A model generated the notes under the pieces. It was not told where the DNA came from. It did no database searches and was given only the letters and a program-made list of their open reading frames with translations. The position numbers were made by a program, and so were the translations under genes. DNA of 64,000 nt from Ricordea florida. Its lineage: Eukaryota; Cnidaria; Anthozoa; Corallimorpharia; Ricordeidae. Shown piece by piece: positions 46,313 to 64,000 of this stretch (its first letter is position 1; every line of letters begins with the position of its first letter). The stretch covers positions 713,501 through 777,500 of the forward strand of contig OX453276.1 of NCBI GenBank assembly GCA_949710005.1. Reading direction: 5' to 3'.

Positions 46313-47005
46313 GTGTACTGTGACATGACCGCAGACCACCAAGGCTGGACCCTGATCGCTCGCTTTTCCAACAATGACAATAAAAACTGGATGAGAGACG
46401 ACGGCGACTGGTGGTACGACCAGCGGTCTGCTATCGGAGCAACAACCAATCCATCTCACAATGGAGATATGATCTCACCAGCATTCTGGCAAGTCAGCGG
46501 CAGAGAGTTTAAGATCACGCGCAGTGATGATCCCGCTCACACCGCCTTGTTACAGACCAGAGGTAACTGTCTGGGTGGACAGACATTCCGATCAAAAATC
46601 ACAAGCTATGGTGATTTCAAAAACGGCATAGTATGGTCCAGTGACAAGTGCCTTGGAAGCTGCACTGTTCAATATGGCGGTCAATACAAGTCAACACATG
46701 GGTTTGAACAGGCTGAATGCAGTGGAATTTTACAAAATTTTAACAAGATCAGCTTCTGGTGTGACTTTTATGGCGGGGATGGTTCAGTGATGATGATTGG
46801 TGGAGGAGGGAGCCGCTGTTCACGTGCTGATCACGGGATAGGAATAACTGAAACGAATGAGGCTTCTTTTGTTGAAGAAGGAGGCTCAGAAACTGAATAT
46901 GACTTTGGCTATGGAAGCTCACAAACTGAATATGACTTTGGCTATGATGGTATTTCAGGAAATGTACCATCTACATCTTATTCCTTAAATTTGTGGATTC
47001 GTTAG
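46313..47005 (+). CDS. Host gene copy 2, last exon: fibrinogen-related / intelectin-like domain
   Basis: Acceptor ATTAG|GTG, phase 0. It encodes 230 residues starting VYCDMTADHQGW with the same Cys pattern and CSRADHGIGITETNEASF as copy 1. It has a tandem duplication of TEYDFGY with its flank near the end, adding 11 residues. Ends LNLWIR. Confidence 0.85.
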   Translation: MYCDMTADHQGWTLIARFSNNDNKNWMRDDGDWWYDQRSAIGATTNPSHNGDMISPAFWQVSGREFKITRSDDPAHTALLQTRGNCLGGQTFRSKITSYGDFKNGIVWSSDKCLGSCTVQYGGQYKSTHGFEQAECSGILQNFNKISFWCDFYGGDGSVMMIGGGGSRCSRADHGIGITETNEASFVEEGGSETEYDFGYGSSQTEYDFGYDGISGNVPSTSYSLNLWIR

Positions 47006-48406
47006 TGAAGATATTTCAGTTCATTTACATCACAATAAGTACCACCTTTGTCAGTTACTGTAAGCAAAAGGGTTCAGTAAAAACATTTTTTTCAGTGGCT
47101 CAAACATGTTTTCAACTTTAACAGTGTCAGAGAAACAAAACTAATGCATTATATGCATGTTAAAATTAAGCAATACCACTCATTACAGGTACAAAACGAG
47201 CTTCACAGCCAAGCCTTTTTATTCTGAAGAAGACCTTATAGATTAGAGTGTTGAAACGTCGGGTCGATTAATTGTAACTTTTAATGTTACATTTATTATT
47301 TTAAACAAGCCTAAAATCACACTATTCACTCTGACGAAGGGCTAACACTCAGCAGAACGTCGGTATATACGTTTTTTTATCTTACGGTGGCATAACTTTC
47401 TTTATCTACTTGTTTGATAATCCCAATTTCTTGTGTTCCTATTCCCCACCAACATAGCACCAGTTTCTTTAGAAACTATACTCACAATACTTAGAATCAA
47501 ACTATGTCTGATTGTGCAATGTCCACTTTTCTTTGAAACATGATTGTTTTTTTAACATAATAGTAAAAACATCAATAATAAAATGACACGCAGGATTTGA
47601 CGTTTTGGACAGGACAAATCGTGCTACAGCATTCTGCAAAAATGGTCAAAGACAATCTGGATAGTCTGAAACATCCCTTCTTCTTTTGGTGATGTTCATA
47701 TAATAGAAACATTTAGCTGGAAGGATGTTACAGACAAAATGAGCCTAATTCCCCTCCAGTGCGTTCGTTTCGTCGGTGGAAAAAAAAACAACAGATTCCA
47801 GAGCTCTAGTGCCGTGATTTCGCAGTAGTAGGTCCATAACAATAGTTTCCAGTGGAAGAGCAAAGTTGGTTCAACGGTGGATGGGGCGAACAAAAAAATT
47901 GATGGGGCAGACAAAACCGAATAGACTCCAGATCAAAATCCCGATCAAAATCCGACCGATCGCCAGACATGTCCAATACACCCGACAAGCAGGCGGATTA
48001 TAGCGGGAGGACAAATTTCCAAAATGGTCGCTTCTCGGCCAATTGTTTATTTCTCAGCCGCGGACATTATCCTCCGATATACCGGCCGCCGGAAGGGGTT
48101 TATTTACTAAATATTCACTTCTCCTTCGGCGAATAATTGTTAATTGTTTAAAAAATGTTACTATTTACCTTAAATATTTGCCTCCGAGAAACTTGTACCA
48201 AAATGTCTCAAGAAAAATATTGGAATGACAGAGAAGAAAATGAGAAATGAAATTTTACGTGTACAAATCCCATTGCATATTTCATAGTCCTTTCCTTCGA
48301 TTCGGTCCAATTCCTGATTTTCTGCTAGATGTTTCTGCGCATGGCGTAACGTGGAAGTCATATGTTCAGTGATCACTCGGATCCGCTGCCGTTATATTCC
48401 TCCAAA
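47006..48406. other. Spacer between host gene copy 2 and AK2
   Basis: It contains a dispersed repeat (47320-47493) and the duplicated flank 47590-47715 that matches 24220-24390. The last few hundred bases should hold the AK2 promoter. No other gene recognised. Confidence 0.5.
47320..47493. repeat. Dispersed repeat, copy 1 (CTGACGAAGGGCTAAC type)
   Basis: It matches 53920-54087 over about 160 bp (ATCAACTTGTTTGAT-like core, CCCCACCAA, TTTAGAAACTA). I associate this sequence type with 3' parts of retroelements in invertebrates; the family is uncertain. Confidence 0.6.
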
Positions 48407-55005
<6,599 letters not shown>

Positions 55006-58000
55006 TGTTTTCCCTTTGAAATAATGGACAAATTGATAATCACTCTAATTTTAGCATTCGTTATTAAATTTCATCTCCTGTCAAGGATAATTGCGTAAAT
55101 TAGCATAACACTGTTATTAGATATTCTTTGAAGGAGTTGTTATTAAAATTCCATGCACGGATTACAATCCTCACAATTAGCTCAGTTGCCATGTTTGTAT
55201 TTAGTGTCATTTTCGGTGTTGCATGTTGTTGTGTAACTATCTGCAGTTTGCAAGTCTTACATTGCTTACCCTGTTATGTTTGAGTGACCCAGAAGGTCTT
55301 ACGTCTCAGTCCTAGTCATAGTTAATTCTCTGTAATGATGCCCATGTATTTCTATCAGTGTATCAAGGAGAATCTAGTAAATGATCAGTTCAGTTTGTTA
55401 TGTTGATCATGCACTTGTATCCTTATAACCTGTCCTGTTTATATGCAAAGTGACAGGTGACCCTTGTAGGTCACAAACATTTGTAATCAGACAGTTAAGT
55501 AACCAATAAAAATTATGCACTTCATTCCATTAGCCAATAAACTTTAATTACCTAGCCCATCCTAGCGAATCAAAATCAAGGAAAATTTCTTAAGTAAGCA
55601 GATTGACAGGTGCAGATTGAAAACCAACATGGATGAAATTAGCTGGTCCAATGACTTTTATTCGGATATGTTTTCCTTAGATTTTGACACCAATGCTAAT
55701 TCCTGAGTTTCTTGCATTTTGTTATTGACACAATTAATTGGTAATCGGACCTCGTGTGATAATTGTGCTCATAATTTCAAATCAGCCTCGTGCCACCTGC
55801 TAAGCTGATATGAAATCCCTTGCCCGATAACTCCATGAATTGTACTCCACTCAGTCCTATTACCATTACTTATAAGACCCTAGTATATCTCTTTCTTTGA
55901 GGGGGGTAAAGGGATTATTGCGTGATACGTGATTAAGTGTTTTTAATTGTCGTGACCGGTGAAAACGCGAAATTAAAATCCGTGAACTGTGAATGTTTTA
56001 CCTGTCGTGATACGTGAACCTTAAAAAGCGTTTGTCCGATTAAACGTGATGCGTTATTTCTACATTTTAATGTCCGTGAAACGTGCTTGGGACCCCCCCC
56101 CCCCTTTACCCCCCTCTTCTTTCGATCCAAACTTTATGAAACTTTATTCATTTGAAAAAGGAAAAGGAACTTCAATTGAGATTTCAAAAAAAACAAAAGC
56201 TTGTCCCCGTTATCTCCCAAGACTTGAGTAGCAATTCTCCTAAGTGAGTACCAATCATTTTGTTACAAACAAATTTTGAGAATTTGGTGTTAGGTCAATA
56301 GTTATTCATTATCTTCAAGTTGATCGTTTTGTTCAATTCTCATAGTCTGTTCTTGACAGTGTAGTGTTATGGAAGGGGAAAGTTCCGTGTTGATCACTTT
56401 TGGGAGTAAAATGGTTAAGACACTCCTGTTCAAGAACAGATCTCTTAATTTTAAAATCATTTTAAAATAACGTTAACCTTGCCCTTTTTTAACCCTTTCA
56501 CTCCCAAGAGTGACTTAACAGATTTTACTCTGTCTAACGCCAGACGATCTTACTCGTCAACTGGAGACCCCTTATGTGTTTAGCGCTCAGTCTTTACTTT
56601 TTTGTAAGCATATTAAATTTGTGGTGCACATCATTCTAAAGAAACCTAATTAGAGTTGTAAATGTGTTGGGTCTGATAATGGTACGAAACGATCTTAAAC
56701 ATTTGTAATGACGCAAAAGCTTTTTTTTTCTTAGAAAGTAAATATACATCAAAAGTGACCTAATAATTGTTGGGCATACTTAGAAATTCCACGAATGACG
56801 CTTAAACTCACTCCTGGCAGATCCCTATTTCCGCATTCTCATGGGTTCGCCACCCCCTAAACCCACAAGACAGCCATATCGTCCACTGCCCCCCCCCCCC
56901 CATCAATCTATTGTTTTATACTACTGCCTGGTAGGCGTTTCGCCGTTTATCATCCTAAACATGGTGTGGTGTGCAATGGGATCACGATAAACGCTCATAG
57001 AAAGTATCTCCTGTCCAGGCCACAACAACCAGCATTTATCATCGACTTTCATATTCTTCTGATGATTGTCTCCACGAGGTTACAACGCCAATATTCCGCC
57101 ATCCTCCACCCCTCCCCCCTTAATCCCTCTTAACCCTTCACTCCCGTCTTCCCAGACAAATTTTAGTGTTGCCCAAATTCCATTCAATTCAGTAACCAGA
57201 TAGCACACCATCAGTCTGAGATGGTGAAAAGATGCGTGCAGTGCATCATGACAGTGAATGGTGGCGTTTTGTCGGATTATAATTCCATGAAAGGAAGTGT
57301 TGAATTAGGCTCGACATTCTCACATTTACGACATTTATTGTCGTATAAGGGCTTTTTTTTCCCGCACCACTCCCTCGACCACTCAACCTTCAGAGACGAA
57401 ATAAAAATACCTCATTGAAGTCATCTAAACTTTCTTGTTATTGTACTAGGTCTGTCAGGAAAAAGATGTAATACTAAATTTTATCGACCAACACCGCCTA
57501 GGAAATGACGTCAAGGCTACTTGCAACGATGGCGTGACAGTCACGGTTTATTAACTCTACTTGATAGTCGTTTGCCTCTTTCTTTTTATTGCTTACTTAT
57601 AAATGGAGCAATATTTGAACTGTAAACTCTTGTACTTTCGTCAACGAAAATTTTCTTTATCTGGAGTGGCGCGAGAGACGCCCAAAGGCGACACCTTTAC
57701 GAGACGCTTGCGTGACATCAAACATTTACCTTCGTCAAGTGAATGAAATTTTCCAGTTCACTTGCACTAGTCTCGACGTGATCTCATCTCCATTTCAGAG
57801 AATTGAAAGTTTCGTGCCGTCATTGGAAAGTTCATTAATTCATCTCACAACTGTGGATAGATGCACGACTTAAGGAAACGTCGAGATGCGGTTTGTTCCC
57901 AGAATGAAGTTTCGAGTTTCTTGGCAGTGACATGCTATAGTTTCGTTTCAGTTTATGCTCACTACATATTCAAAAAGTTCGTATCATCTTCCTTTTTTCC

Positions 58001-58550
58001 TATAAATGGTAATTAGATTTGTGACTATAAATTTACTCCTTTGAACTCCCCCTTGTGGAACAGTAAGAGCTCAATAAAGCTTTTGCTTTTAACCCTTTGT
58101 CTTACTTATGTTACTTTAACTGTGAGCATTTGTAGTAACAATAAAGAGTCGCTTTCCAAGTTTCCATGGAAGGAAATTAAAGAAATGCTTTGAAGGAAGT
58201 GTTGCGAAACGATGTCACGTGTGAACCGGATACAAATGACCTTCGCAACCTTCGCTCAACCGCGTGACGCAAGATATCAGATACCGAAAGATCCATTTAT
58301 AGCGCTTAATAGCCGGCGTTTCACCTCAGATCAAACACAACGTCTATACCGCTCAGACTGTGCGCATAGTCGAAATTTACAGCAGTGTACCATATACGGA
58401 CGTCCACGACGCAGTTTACGAGATACCTAAAGTTGATTGAGGATCCTTGATATTTGGTTAAGCGACTTTCTATATTGCGCTTCGATCTACGATTACACCA
58501 GTGTACCAAGACTGGTAGTTCGACAGTAAACAAGAACTGTTCTTCGAAAC
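55006..58550. other. Spacer between AK2 and the PH-domain gene
   Basis: AK2 3' UTR with a possible AATAAA near 55506. It has a MITE at 55899-56116, poly-C tracts near 56092 and 56890, and pyrimidine-rich stretches. The open frames here are short, with no family resemblance. Confidence 0.5.
55899..56116. mobile_element. MITE with GAGGGGGGTAAAGGG ends
   Basis: The 15-bp ends are perfect inverse copies. The inside repeats GTGATACGTGA-like pieces. No coding frame. Confidence 0.8.
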
Positions 58551-59147
58551 ATGGCAATTCTAACAACCCGAGCAGCGACTCTGAGAGAGGGTTATCTTTT
58601 TAAGCAAAGCAGAAGTGTATGGAAGCTTTGGAAAGCCAGATTCTTTATTCTCAAGACCACTGGTCTGTTCTACTATAAGAAAAAGAGTCATTGTACTGGA
58701 CTTCCGCTCGGGGTAATCCCGTTTAAAGATATATCGATGCAAGTCGACGAAGTTGGCGACAAAAAGCGCAAGTTTTGCCTGAAAATTCATGCTGATGGTA
58801 GAGCCTATTGTCTGTGCTGCTTCTCAGAAGACGAGCGAAACGCATGGATGACGGCAATTCTGACAGCCATAACCTCTTACGTTATTAGCCACCAAGATGG
58901 AGCGAAGTTCGAAGAGTCTTACTTTACAAGAGAACGGAGTTTATCTAGATCCAAATCGTTTGATGCTTTAACTGGTGCCAAGCTAAGTCCAACCAAACAG
59001 AAGGCTACCACTATGAGTGTTACTGAACTTGATCGCATAGTTTTAAGGGAAATTAAGACTTCGCCGCTTCACAGGAGAAAACAAAGAGCATTCTCTCACT
59101 GGGACTTTAAATGGAGAAGTAGTTACATCAGCTTTGATGTGCTTTAA
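58551..59147 (+). CDS. Single-exon PH-domain protein (198 aa)
   Basis: A pleckstrin-homology domain covers about residues 11-107. The first strand is EGYLFKQSR with basic residues (WKARFF) that often form the phosphoinositide site. Further strands follow, and the last helix holds the near-invariant Trp (ERNAWMTAI). The C-terminal 90 residues are basic and Ser/Thr-rich (RERSLSRSKSF) and probably disordered. A membrane-recruited signalling adaptor is inferred. There is no intron in the frame; AATAAA lies near 59558. A decayed copy of the C-terminal part lies near 60.9 kb. Confidence 0.8.
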   Translation: MAILTTRAATLREGYLFKQSRSVWKLWKARFFILKTTGLFYYKKKSHCTGLPLGVIPFKDISMQVDEVGDKKRKFCLKIHADGRAYCLCCFSEDERNAWMTAILTAITSYVISHQDGAKFEESYFTRERSLSRSKSFDALTGAKLSPTKQKATTMSVTELDRIVLREIKTSPLHRRKQRAFSHWDFKWRSSYISFDVL

Positions 59148-60856
59148 CTTTTCGTCATGGTCCAAGCCATCGCAGAAGCGAAAGAAATTATTTTTATTTA
59201 ATATATCAGGACATTCGTTAAGTTAATTTAAACTGATCAGAATTAGTGCGGTCAAAGGTTGCTTGCTGGGGTTTTGTGTTTTAGAGGGTCGTTAAGATTG
59301 CGGACAAATAACTTGAATTCTAGAAGACAAAAGCTGACTTCCCTTAAACGTCTTCTTAATTACAGTGTCAACTTTATCATCATTTCAACGTTAACGTTAA
59401 GAAATACAGAAATAGTTCACTTTTTAAACAAACATATTTTGGTACAGGGGTTAACACTGATAAAATTTACGAGTGTAATTCAATCTTTGGCTGGAATTGT
59501 AAAATGCTTTATTTGTACATAGATTTAGAGTTATTTATGGAAATTTTTGTGTTACAAATAAAAAGAAATGTTTATGTCTGAAACGTGAGTGAATAAGCGC
59601 CTGTATATCTTTGTTTATCCAAACATTCTTTCAGTATTACAAGTTGGAAGACTTTACCCCTGAATAGAGAACTCGCAGTCCACCTAGCTTTTCTCCGATT
59701 TCTTGTAAAAGTATGTTTAAAATTTGCGCAACCTTGTTCTCACAACCACAGTCACGTTTCTTCGCTTCCCGAAACAAATTCAGTGGAAAGAGAGAAAAGA
59801 ATGCCAAGTGACCACAGACAAACGAAATGACATAGCCGTAGATTCCATAGCCTGTCATCCAGCCACCCACTCAATCGCTCACCTCACTTACTCCTTCCCG
59901 GAGACGCGGGCGATAAAAATAATCGCCACTTATGCGTCAATTTACTCTGTCACTTGAGTCTCCACGCCTCTCATAGTGATCGTTATTCGACTTATTTGTA
60001 CACAAGCTTACAGTGAAAGCACCAGCGTTCAAGTGTTAAAGCGACCTGCCAACGATGAGGGGCGGCTGTTTTCACACAAGGTAACTTACGATCAGGCGAT
60101 TTTTTTCTTTGAAAGGGGGAAGGGAAAAAAAATCGCCAGATCGCAGGTTACGCACAAGGAGGCTATAGAAGCTACCCCAAGGAGACTCTTGGAACATAAA
60201 AATGTGTCCACATGTCAATGGTAAATGACCTGTTACACTGTCTTGTCCTACTAACAATTAACATAGGCAAGCCAACAATACCGCCGTATCGAATGACTTT
60301 CTTATTGTCCTGTGCGACACCGCGATAACAGCAATAATTAACGCCGTGAACAGGACTGTTATCGGTATACCGCGATACCATCACTGGCCACTCGATGATC
60401 AGTGTATAACGCCAACAAACTCAGACAATTAAACATAGAACTTAACTGTAGTCGCTAAACTGGCTGCAAAATTGCTGAGTCGAACTGTGGTGTGAAGTTG
60501 ATTGAAATAAGAATCAGGCGCTTCATGGGAGATCCTGACGTTTGTCCGGAAATATCTTAGTGGTAACCCTTGACACTGTCCATGGCAGCTCACAGCTGAT
60601 TGGAAATGCAAAGGTTGGGAGTTATAAAAAGAAATTTTGATGCAGATTGATTGGCGTTCGTGCCGTCGATTTTTCTACAAGGTTGACGGCCAAGCCAACT
60701 TTCACTCTCTAAACGACTCCTATTTGCATGGTACTCACCAAGAATAAATATTTACAGGCCTTGGGAGGGAAAGGATTTAGAGAGGAAGGAATAAAACTTT
60801 TCAATCAAACACGATGGGAAACGGTCACTTGTCACTGGCCACCACTAGCCAAACAG
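59148..60856. other. Spacer after the PH-domain gene
   Basis: 3' UTR and spacer. A fold-back at about 60079-60155 (GATCAGGCGATTTTTTTC and its complement) is present. No gene is recognised. Confidence 0.5.
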
Positions 60857-60965
60857 ATGGCTAGCACTACGATTGTTACGGAAATTGATCGCATAGTTTT
60901 GAAAAAAATCAAATCTAAACCGCTACCCAGGAGACAACAAAGAGTTTTCTCAGATTGTAAATGTT
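60857..60965 (+). pseudogene. Fragment related to the PH-domain gene C-terminus
   Basis: The frame reads MASTTIVTEIDRIVLKKIK, then PRRQQRVFSD, against TTMSVTELDRIVLREIK and HRRKQRAFSH in the 198-aa protein. The PH domain is missing upstream. It is either a decayed tandem copy or an exon of a relative; the frame stays open to 61054. Confidence 0.65.
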
Positions 60966-61394
60966 CCTCCCTGTTGGTAGAAGGGCACCGTGGACTAATA
61001 ACTGTAAGTTCATCAGTTAGAAACACCGGCACTCTCATGAAACACGTGGATTAGTCGACGGAACCTTTCACTGTTCAACATCTACCATGCAATTGTCTAG
61101 CTGACACAGACGCCATCTAAGGACGATCTGTCAGTGAGAAGAAGCAGAGGCAGAGAACTTTTCAGGGCCTGCACAGCTCTCTGAATCAACACCAAGAAAA
61201 CAGAAGCCAAGCAAGTGAAGCAGACAAACCGTTCCACTGAGCAACAATATGTGGAAATCAAGGAAGCGGAAAATTTATTCACTGGCTCCACGGCGAAACC
61301 CTTCTACCACGAGATGCGATCAATATACAGGTTCTCTTCCGTTCCGTTTTTTTTTTTTTCTAGCGCTAAAAAGGCTATATAATAAATAACTTAT

Positions 61395-61535
61395 TAACCT
61401 CGTCCGTTCGGTCATGACAAGGAAATCTCAGACCTCGGCCTTGACGTATTGACCGAGCGGTAGCGAGGTCAATATATCAAGGCCTCGGTCCGACATTTCC
61501 CTGTAATGACCTCACTCTCGGTTAATAATTAGTAT
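61395..61535. mobile_element. Fold-back element
   Basis: Imperfect arms (TTAACCTCGTCCGTTCGGTC and the complement of ATGACCTCACTCTCGGTTAA) with an inner inverted pair around AAGGCCTCGG. No coding frame. Confidence 0.6.
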
Positions 61536-62239
61536 ATCTTGCCCGCTCAGCACTTTATAATGACAGAACTTACGGAGCAGTGTGTATGTTGTGGTTCAAT
61601 GTTATCCTTGGTTCAAATTTGGTTTTCTTTTGTTTTGGTTATGGTAATTTGATGATAATGAGTTTGAAACAAGGGAAAATAAAAGTTGAACCAAGGATAA
61701 AATTGAACCACAACATGTTCTCGATTTACTGGCGATTTCGGCCTGCAAGATTTAAAACACGAATGCGCGGATATGTGCGCGCAGTTGGAACCGGAAAACT
61801 GCATACGCATCTTGGAAGCAATTCTACAAAGTTGGGAAAATAAGTTCTGTGTTGACTGATGAATGTGAATATTCTCCTTGCTGTATCACTGCAAACTGAA
61901 CTGCACAGTCAATGAGAGTACAGCAACAAACCATAGTCTCATCGTAAGTGACTGCAAGGATACGAAACCCGCATGCGGGAAACATTTTTTCGAGAGAGGG
62001 CGCAATTTATTGATTAGTTCTATTAGGATTCTGGGTTCTGAACCCGCAATACAACTGGTACAGAGGTACAAGGTATCAGTCCTACTTCTGTTATCACCAT
62101 GGAGACAAAATGAGGTGGCGTCACATCATAGACTAAGTTTAATAGATGAAGAGAGTTGATTTCCCGCCAGTCAGTTAAAACATCTGCGCTATGTCTGGAC
62201 AGCGGTACCAAGTCATCAGGGTCACCTTAAGTCACAAAT

Positions 62240-62625
62240 GCAAAAGTTAGAAGCAAAGTGTAGAAAAGCAAACAGTACTAAAGTACAGTACTGTGCAGTA
62301 CCTTTCCAAAGAATGGTCACACTGTATGGTTTGATCTACAGATGAAAAAGTTAGAACCACACTGTACAGTAAAACAAACAGTACCACAGTACAGTACTGT
62401 TCAGTACCTTTCCAAGGAATGGTCACACTGTATGGTTTGATCTACAGATGAAAAGTTAGAACCACACTGTATAGTAAAACAAACAGTACCACAGTGTAGT
62501 ACTGTTCAGCAGGTTTCATAGAATGGTCACACTGCATGGTTCGATCCACAGATGAAAAAATTAGAATGACATTGTAAAGTAAAACAAACAGTACCACAGT
62601 ACAGTACTGTTCAGTAGCTTTCTAA
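62240..62625. repeat. Minisatellite of about 106 bp, about four units
   Basis: Each unit has GTTAGAACCACACTGTA, the palindrome ACAGTACTGT and GAATGGTCACACTG. It lies directly downstream of an EIF2B4 exon, in the intron. Confidence 0.85.
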
Positions 62626-62643
62626 GCCACCCTTTTCACTTAC

Positions 62644-62824
62644 TTAATTCGTTGGAAACAAATGAGTCTGTCTGCACTCTGTCACAGAACTTGTAAGTCT
62701 CACAGCAGACCAACACTGGAACATTGTATGCATTGGCCATCATGGCGATCATAGACGAACCAACACGTGACTTGACGTAACCATTAGCAAGAATGGCATG
62801 CGCACCAAGGAACACTTTAGACAC
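62644..62824 (-). CDS. EIF2B4: EIF2B4 (eIF2B delta subunit), exon
   Basis: Translation initiation factor 2B, delta subunit, is part of the guanine-nucleotide exchange factor for eIF2. On the minus strand the exon begins [20 protein letters not shown], then [20 protein letters not shown] and FVSNEL, the C-terminal conserved Rossmann-like part of the family. Acceptor CCTAG|GTG and donor TTAA|GTAAGT. It joins the upstream exon at 63830-63915 in phase 0. Confidence 0.9.
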
Positions 62825-63829
62825 CTAGGGGGAGAGGACGAATGAGATTGAACAACGTCACAATGAAGAAAGAACAAACAAGCTTCCAATAAAATAAGAT
62901 AATAATAATAATAATAATAATAGTAATAATAAAAACTCTTCGGTATATTTAAAACGTTTTATAAAATAATTGGTTGGTTAAGATAACGCTCAGCTGATAA
63001 CAAATAAGGACGTAAAGTCAAGATTCTGGGGAATATCTTAAAGCTTGATTTAGTTTTTTTCTTTTTCTTCGGTTTTACTCGATCTACTTTTTCAACTGAA
63101 TTTTCGGTGGTCACTTTGCACTTTCATCAGAGTTAGAAATCCGAACGAAACATTTTCTGTCTACAACCAATCACCCACTGGTGCCTAATACGGGGCTGCA
63201 AATAACAGTTGGTCATCGGTCATTGGCCGACCAAAATTAGCTCATGTCCGACAAAATCCCAACTGTGGTCAGACATGATGTCCAGACAATTTTTTTATCT
63301 TGTATTGTTAATATGCCTTATTCCAAAATGGCCGCCTTTTATATATTCTTTTGTTTTTATTTAAATTAGACCGTGATACCTCGTTCAAGGTAAAATGTTC
63401 TTTTGAATTTTAGCTAAAGAACGAGGCATCAAGGGATAATTTAAATAAAAAAAGGACATTTAAATTGCGGCCATTTTGGAATAAGGTGTATAGCAAAAAT
63501 TGAGATAAGGGTATTGTTATGTTGCATTATGACAGGAATGAAGAAATATTTACAGAGTAATCTCAAGAAAGTACAAGTCAACTTTCCTTTTTCTTGGTGA
63601 TGTCCGACAACATTTTTGTTTTGTTCGACAGAGATGGTCACTTAGTCGGACACATGTCCTTTCAAGAAAAAAAATAATTATTTGCAGCCCTGTAATGTCT
63701 TACAGTTTCTCTTGATTCATCATTTCACTAAGCCTTGAACACACCCACCTATCTGCGTCCCTCGCCTTCACTTTGCGCCTTATTTAATTGAAATGAATGA
63801 TAAAAACGTTTACTGTGTGAGCTCAGTAC
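62825..63829 (-). other. EIF2B4 intron
   Basis: Contains an (ATA)n microsatellite at 62900-62930 and a fold-back element at 63315-63487. No exon seen. Confidence 0.6.
63315..63487. mobile_element. Fold-back element
   Basis: Ends GCCTTATTCCAAAATGGCCG and its complement are almost perfect, with further pairing inside (ATTTAAAT, CCTCGTTC / GAACGAGG). Confidence 0.75.
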
Positions 63830-63915
63830 CTCTTTAATGACATAAGATACAGCACTTATCAGCACGTAGGAACATTTAATACCGTGTTTTACCAGCCTTC
63901 TGAGACACTCTCTGC
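63830..63915 (-). CDS. EIF2B4: EIF2B4 (eIF2B delta subunit), upstream exon
   Basis: 86 bp on the minus strand reading RECLRRLVKHGIKCSYVLIS and AVSYVIKE, which precedes [10 protein letters not shown] in the family. Acceptor TTCTAG|GC and donor GAG|GTACTG. The start of the gene is beyond the right edge. Confidence 0.88.
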
Positions 63916-64000
63916 CTAGAAAACGGAGTATATAGTAGATCACAATTCAAACATTAAATAATTATGTCTCTCATTTTGAATTCCAACTTTTCTCTAAAAC

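Noticed and set aside
61580-61843. 87-aa frame near the fold-back at 61.5 kb
   Set aside because: It contains an inverted stretch (GTTCAATGTTATCC / GGATAAAATTGAAC) and no domain; probably non-coding.

Overview
This is animal genomic DNA, most likely from an anthozoan cnidarian (stony coral or sea anemone). The host genes have spliceosomal introns and animal proteins (adenylate kinase 2, eIF2B delta, a collagen-Ig-fibrinogen lectin-like protein). The spacers are full of short inverted-repeat elements and retroelement remnants. No search could be run; names rest on motifs read from the sequence and knowledge of the families.

The main content is two near-complete Maverick/Polinton elements, virus-like DNA transposons. 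Element A runs from before base 1 to 15299. Element B runs from 26064 to 41824, in the opposite orientation, and is complete, with terminal inverted repeats (TIRs) and a 5-bp target duplication. Both encode protein-primed-type DNA polymerase B, a DDE integrase, a double-jelly-roll-like major capsid protein, an A32-like packaging ATPase, a candidate penton protein, a shared block of small membrane-associated proteins of unknown function, and a zinc-binding-repeat protein at the far end. I see no adenain-like protease. Nearly every frame is open, so both insertions look young or maintained. One control motif, T(C/T)TAAAG/A, lies 30-36 nt before nearly every late-block start codon in both elements, and a conserved hairpin marks some gene ends.

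The elements sit in two tandem copies of one host gene (signal anchor, collagen, Ig, Ig, fibrinogen-related domain). In copy 1 (exons 15610-21954; first exon outside the window) element A lies just upstream of exon 2, probably in intron 1. In copy 2 (25335-47005) element B splits exon 2. The reading frame across the empty site would be open, so B is a clean disruption.

Right of 47.0 kb the window is ordinary host DNA: AK2 (48407-55005, seven exons, with a decayed non-LTR retrotransposon in intron 2), a short single-exon PH-domain gene (58551-59147) with a decayed partial copy near 60.9 kb, and two minus-strand exons of EIF2B4 (62644-63915). Spacers hold fold-back elements, a TTAA-flanked non-autonomous transposon and minisatellites.

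How the element genes probably cooperate: polymerase B replicates the element from its TIRs, integrase inserts it, capsid protein and penton build the shell, the ATPase packages DNA, and the membrane-protein block may supply an internal membrane or lysis and entry functions (inference).
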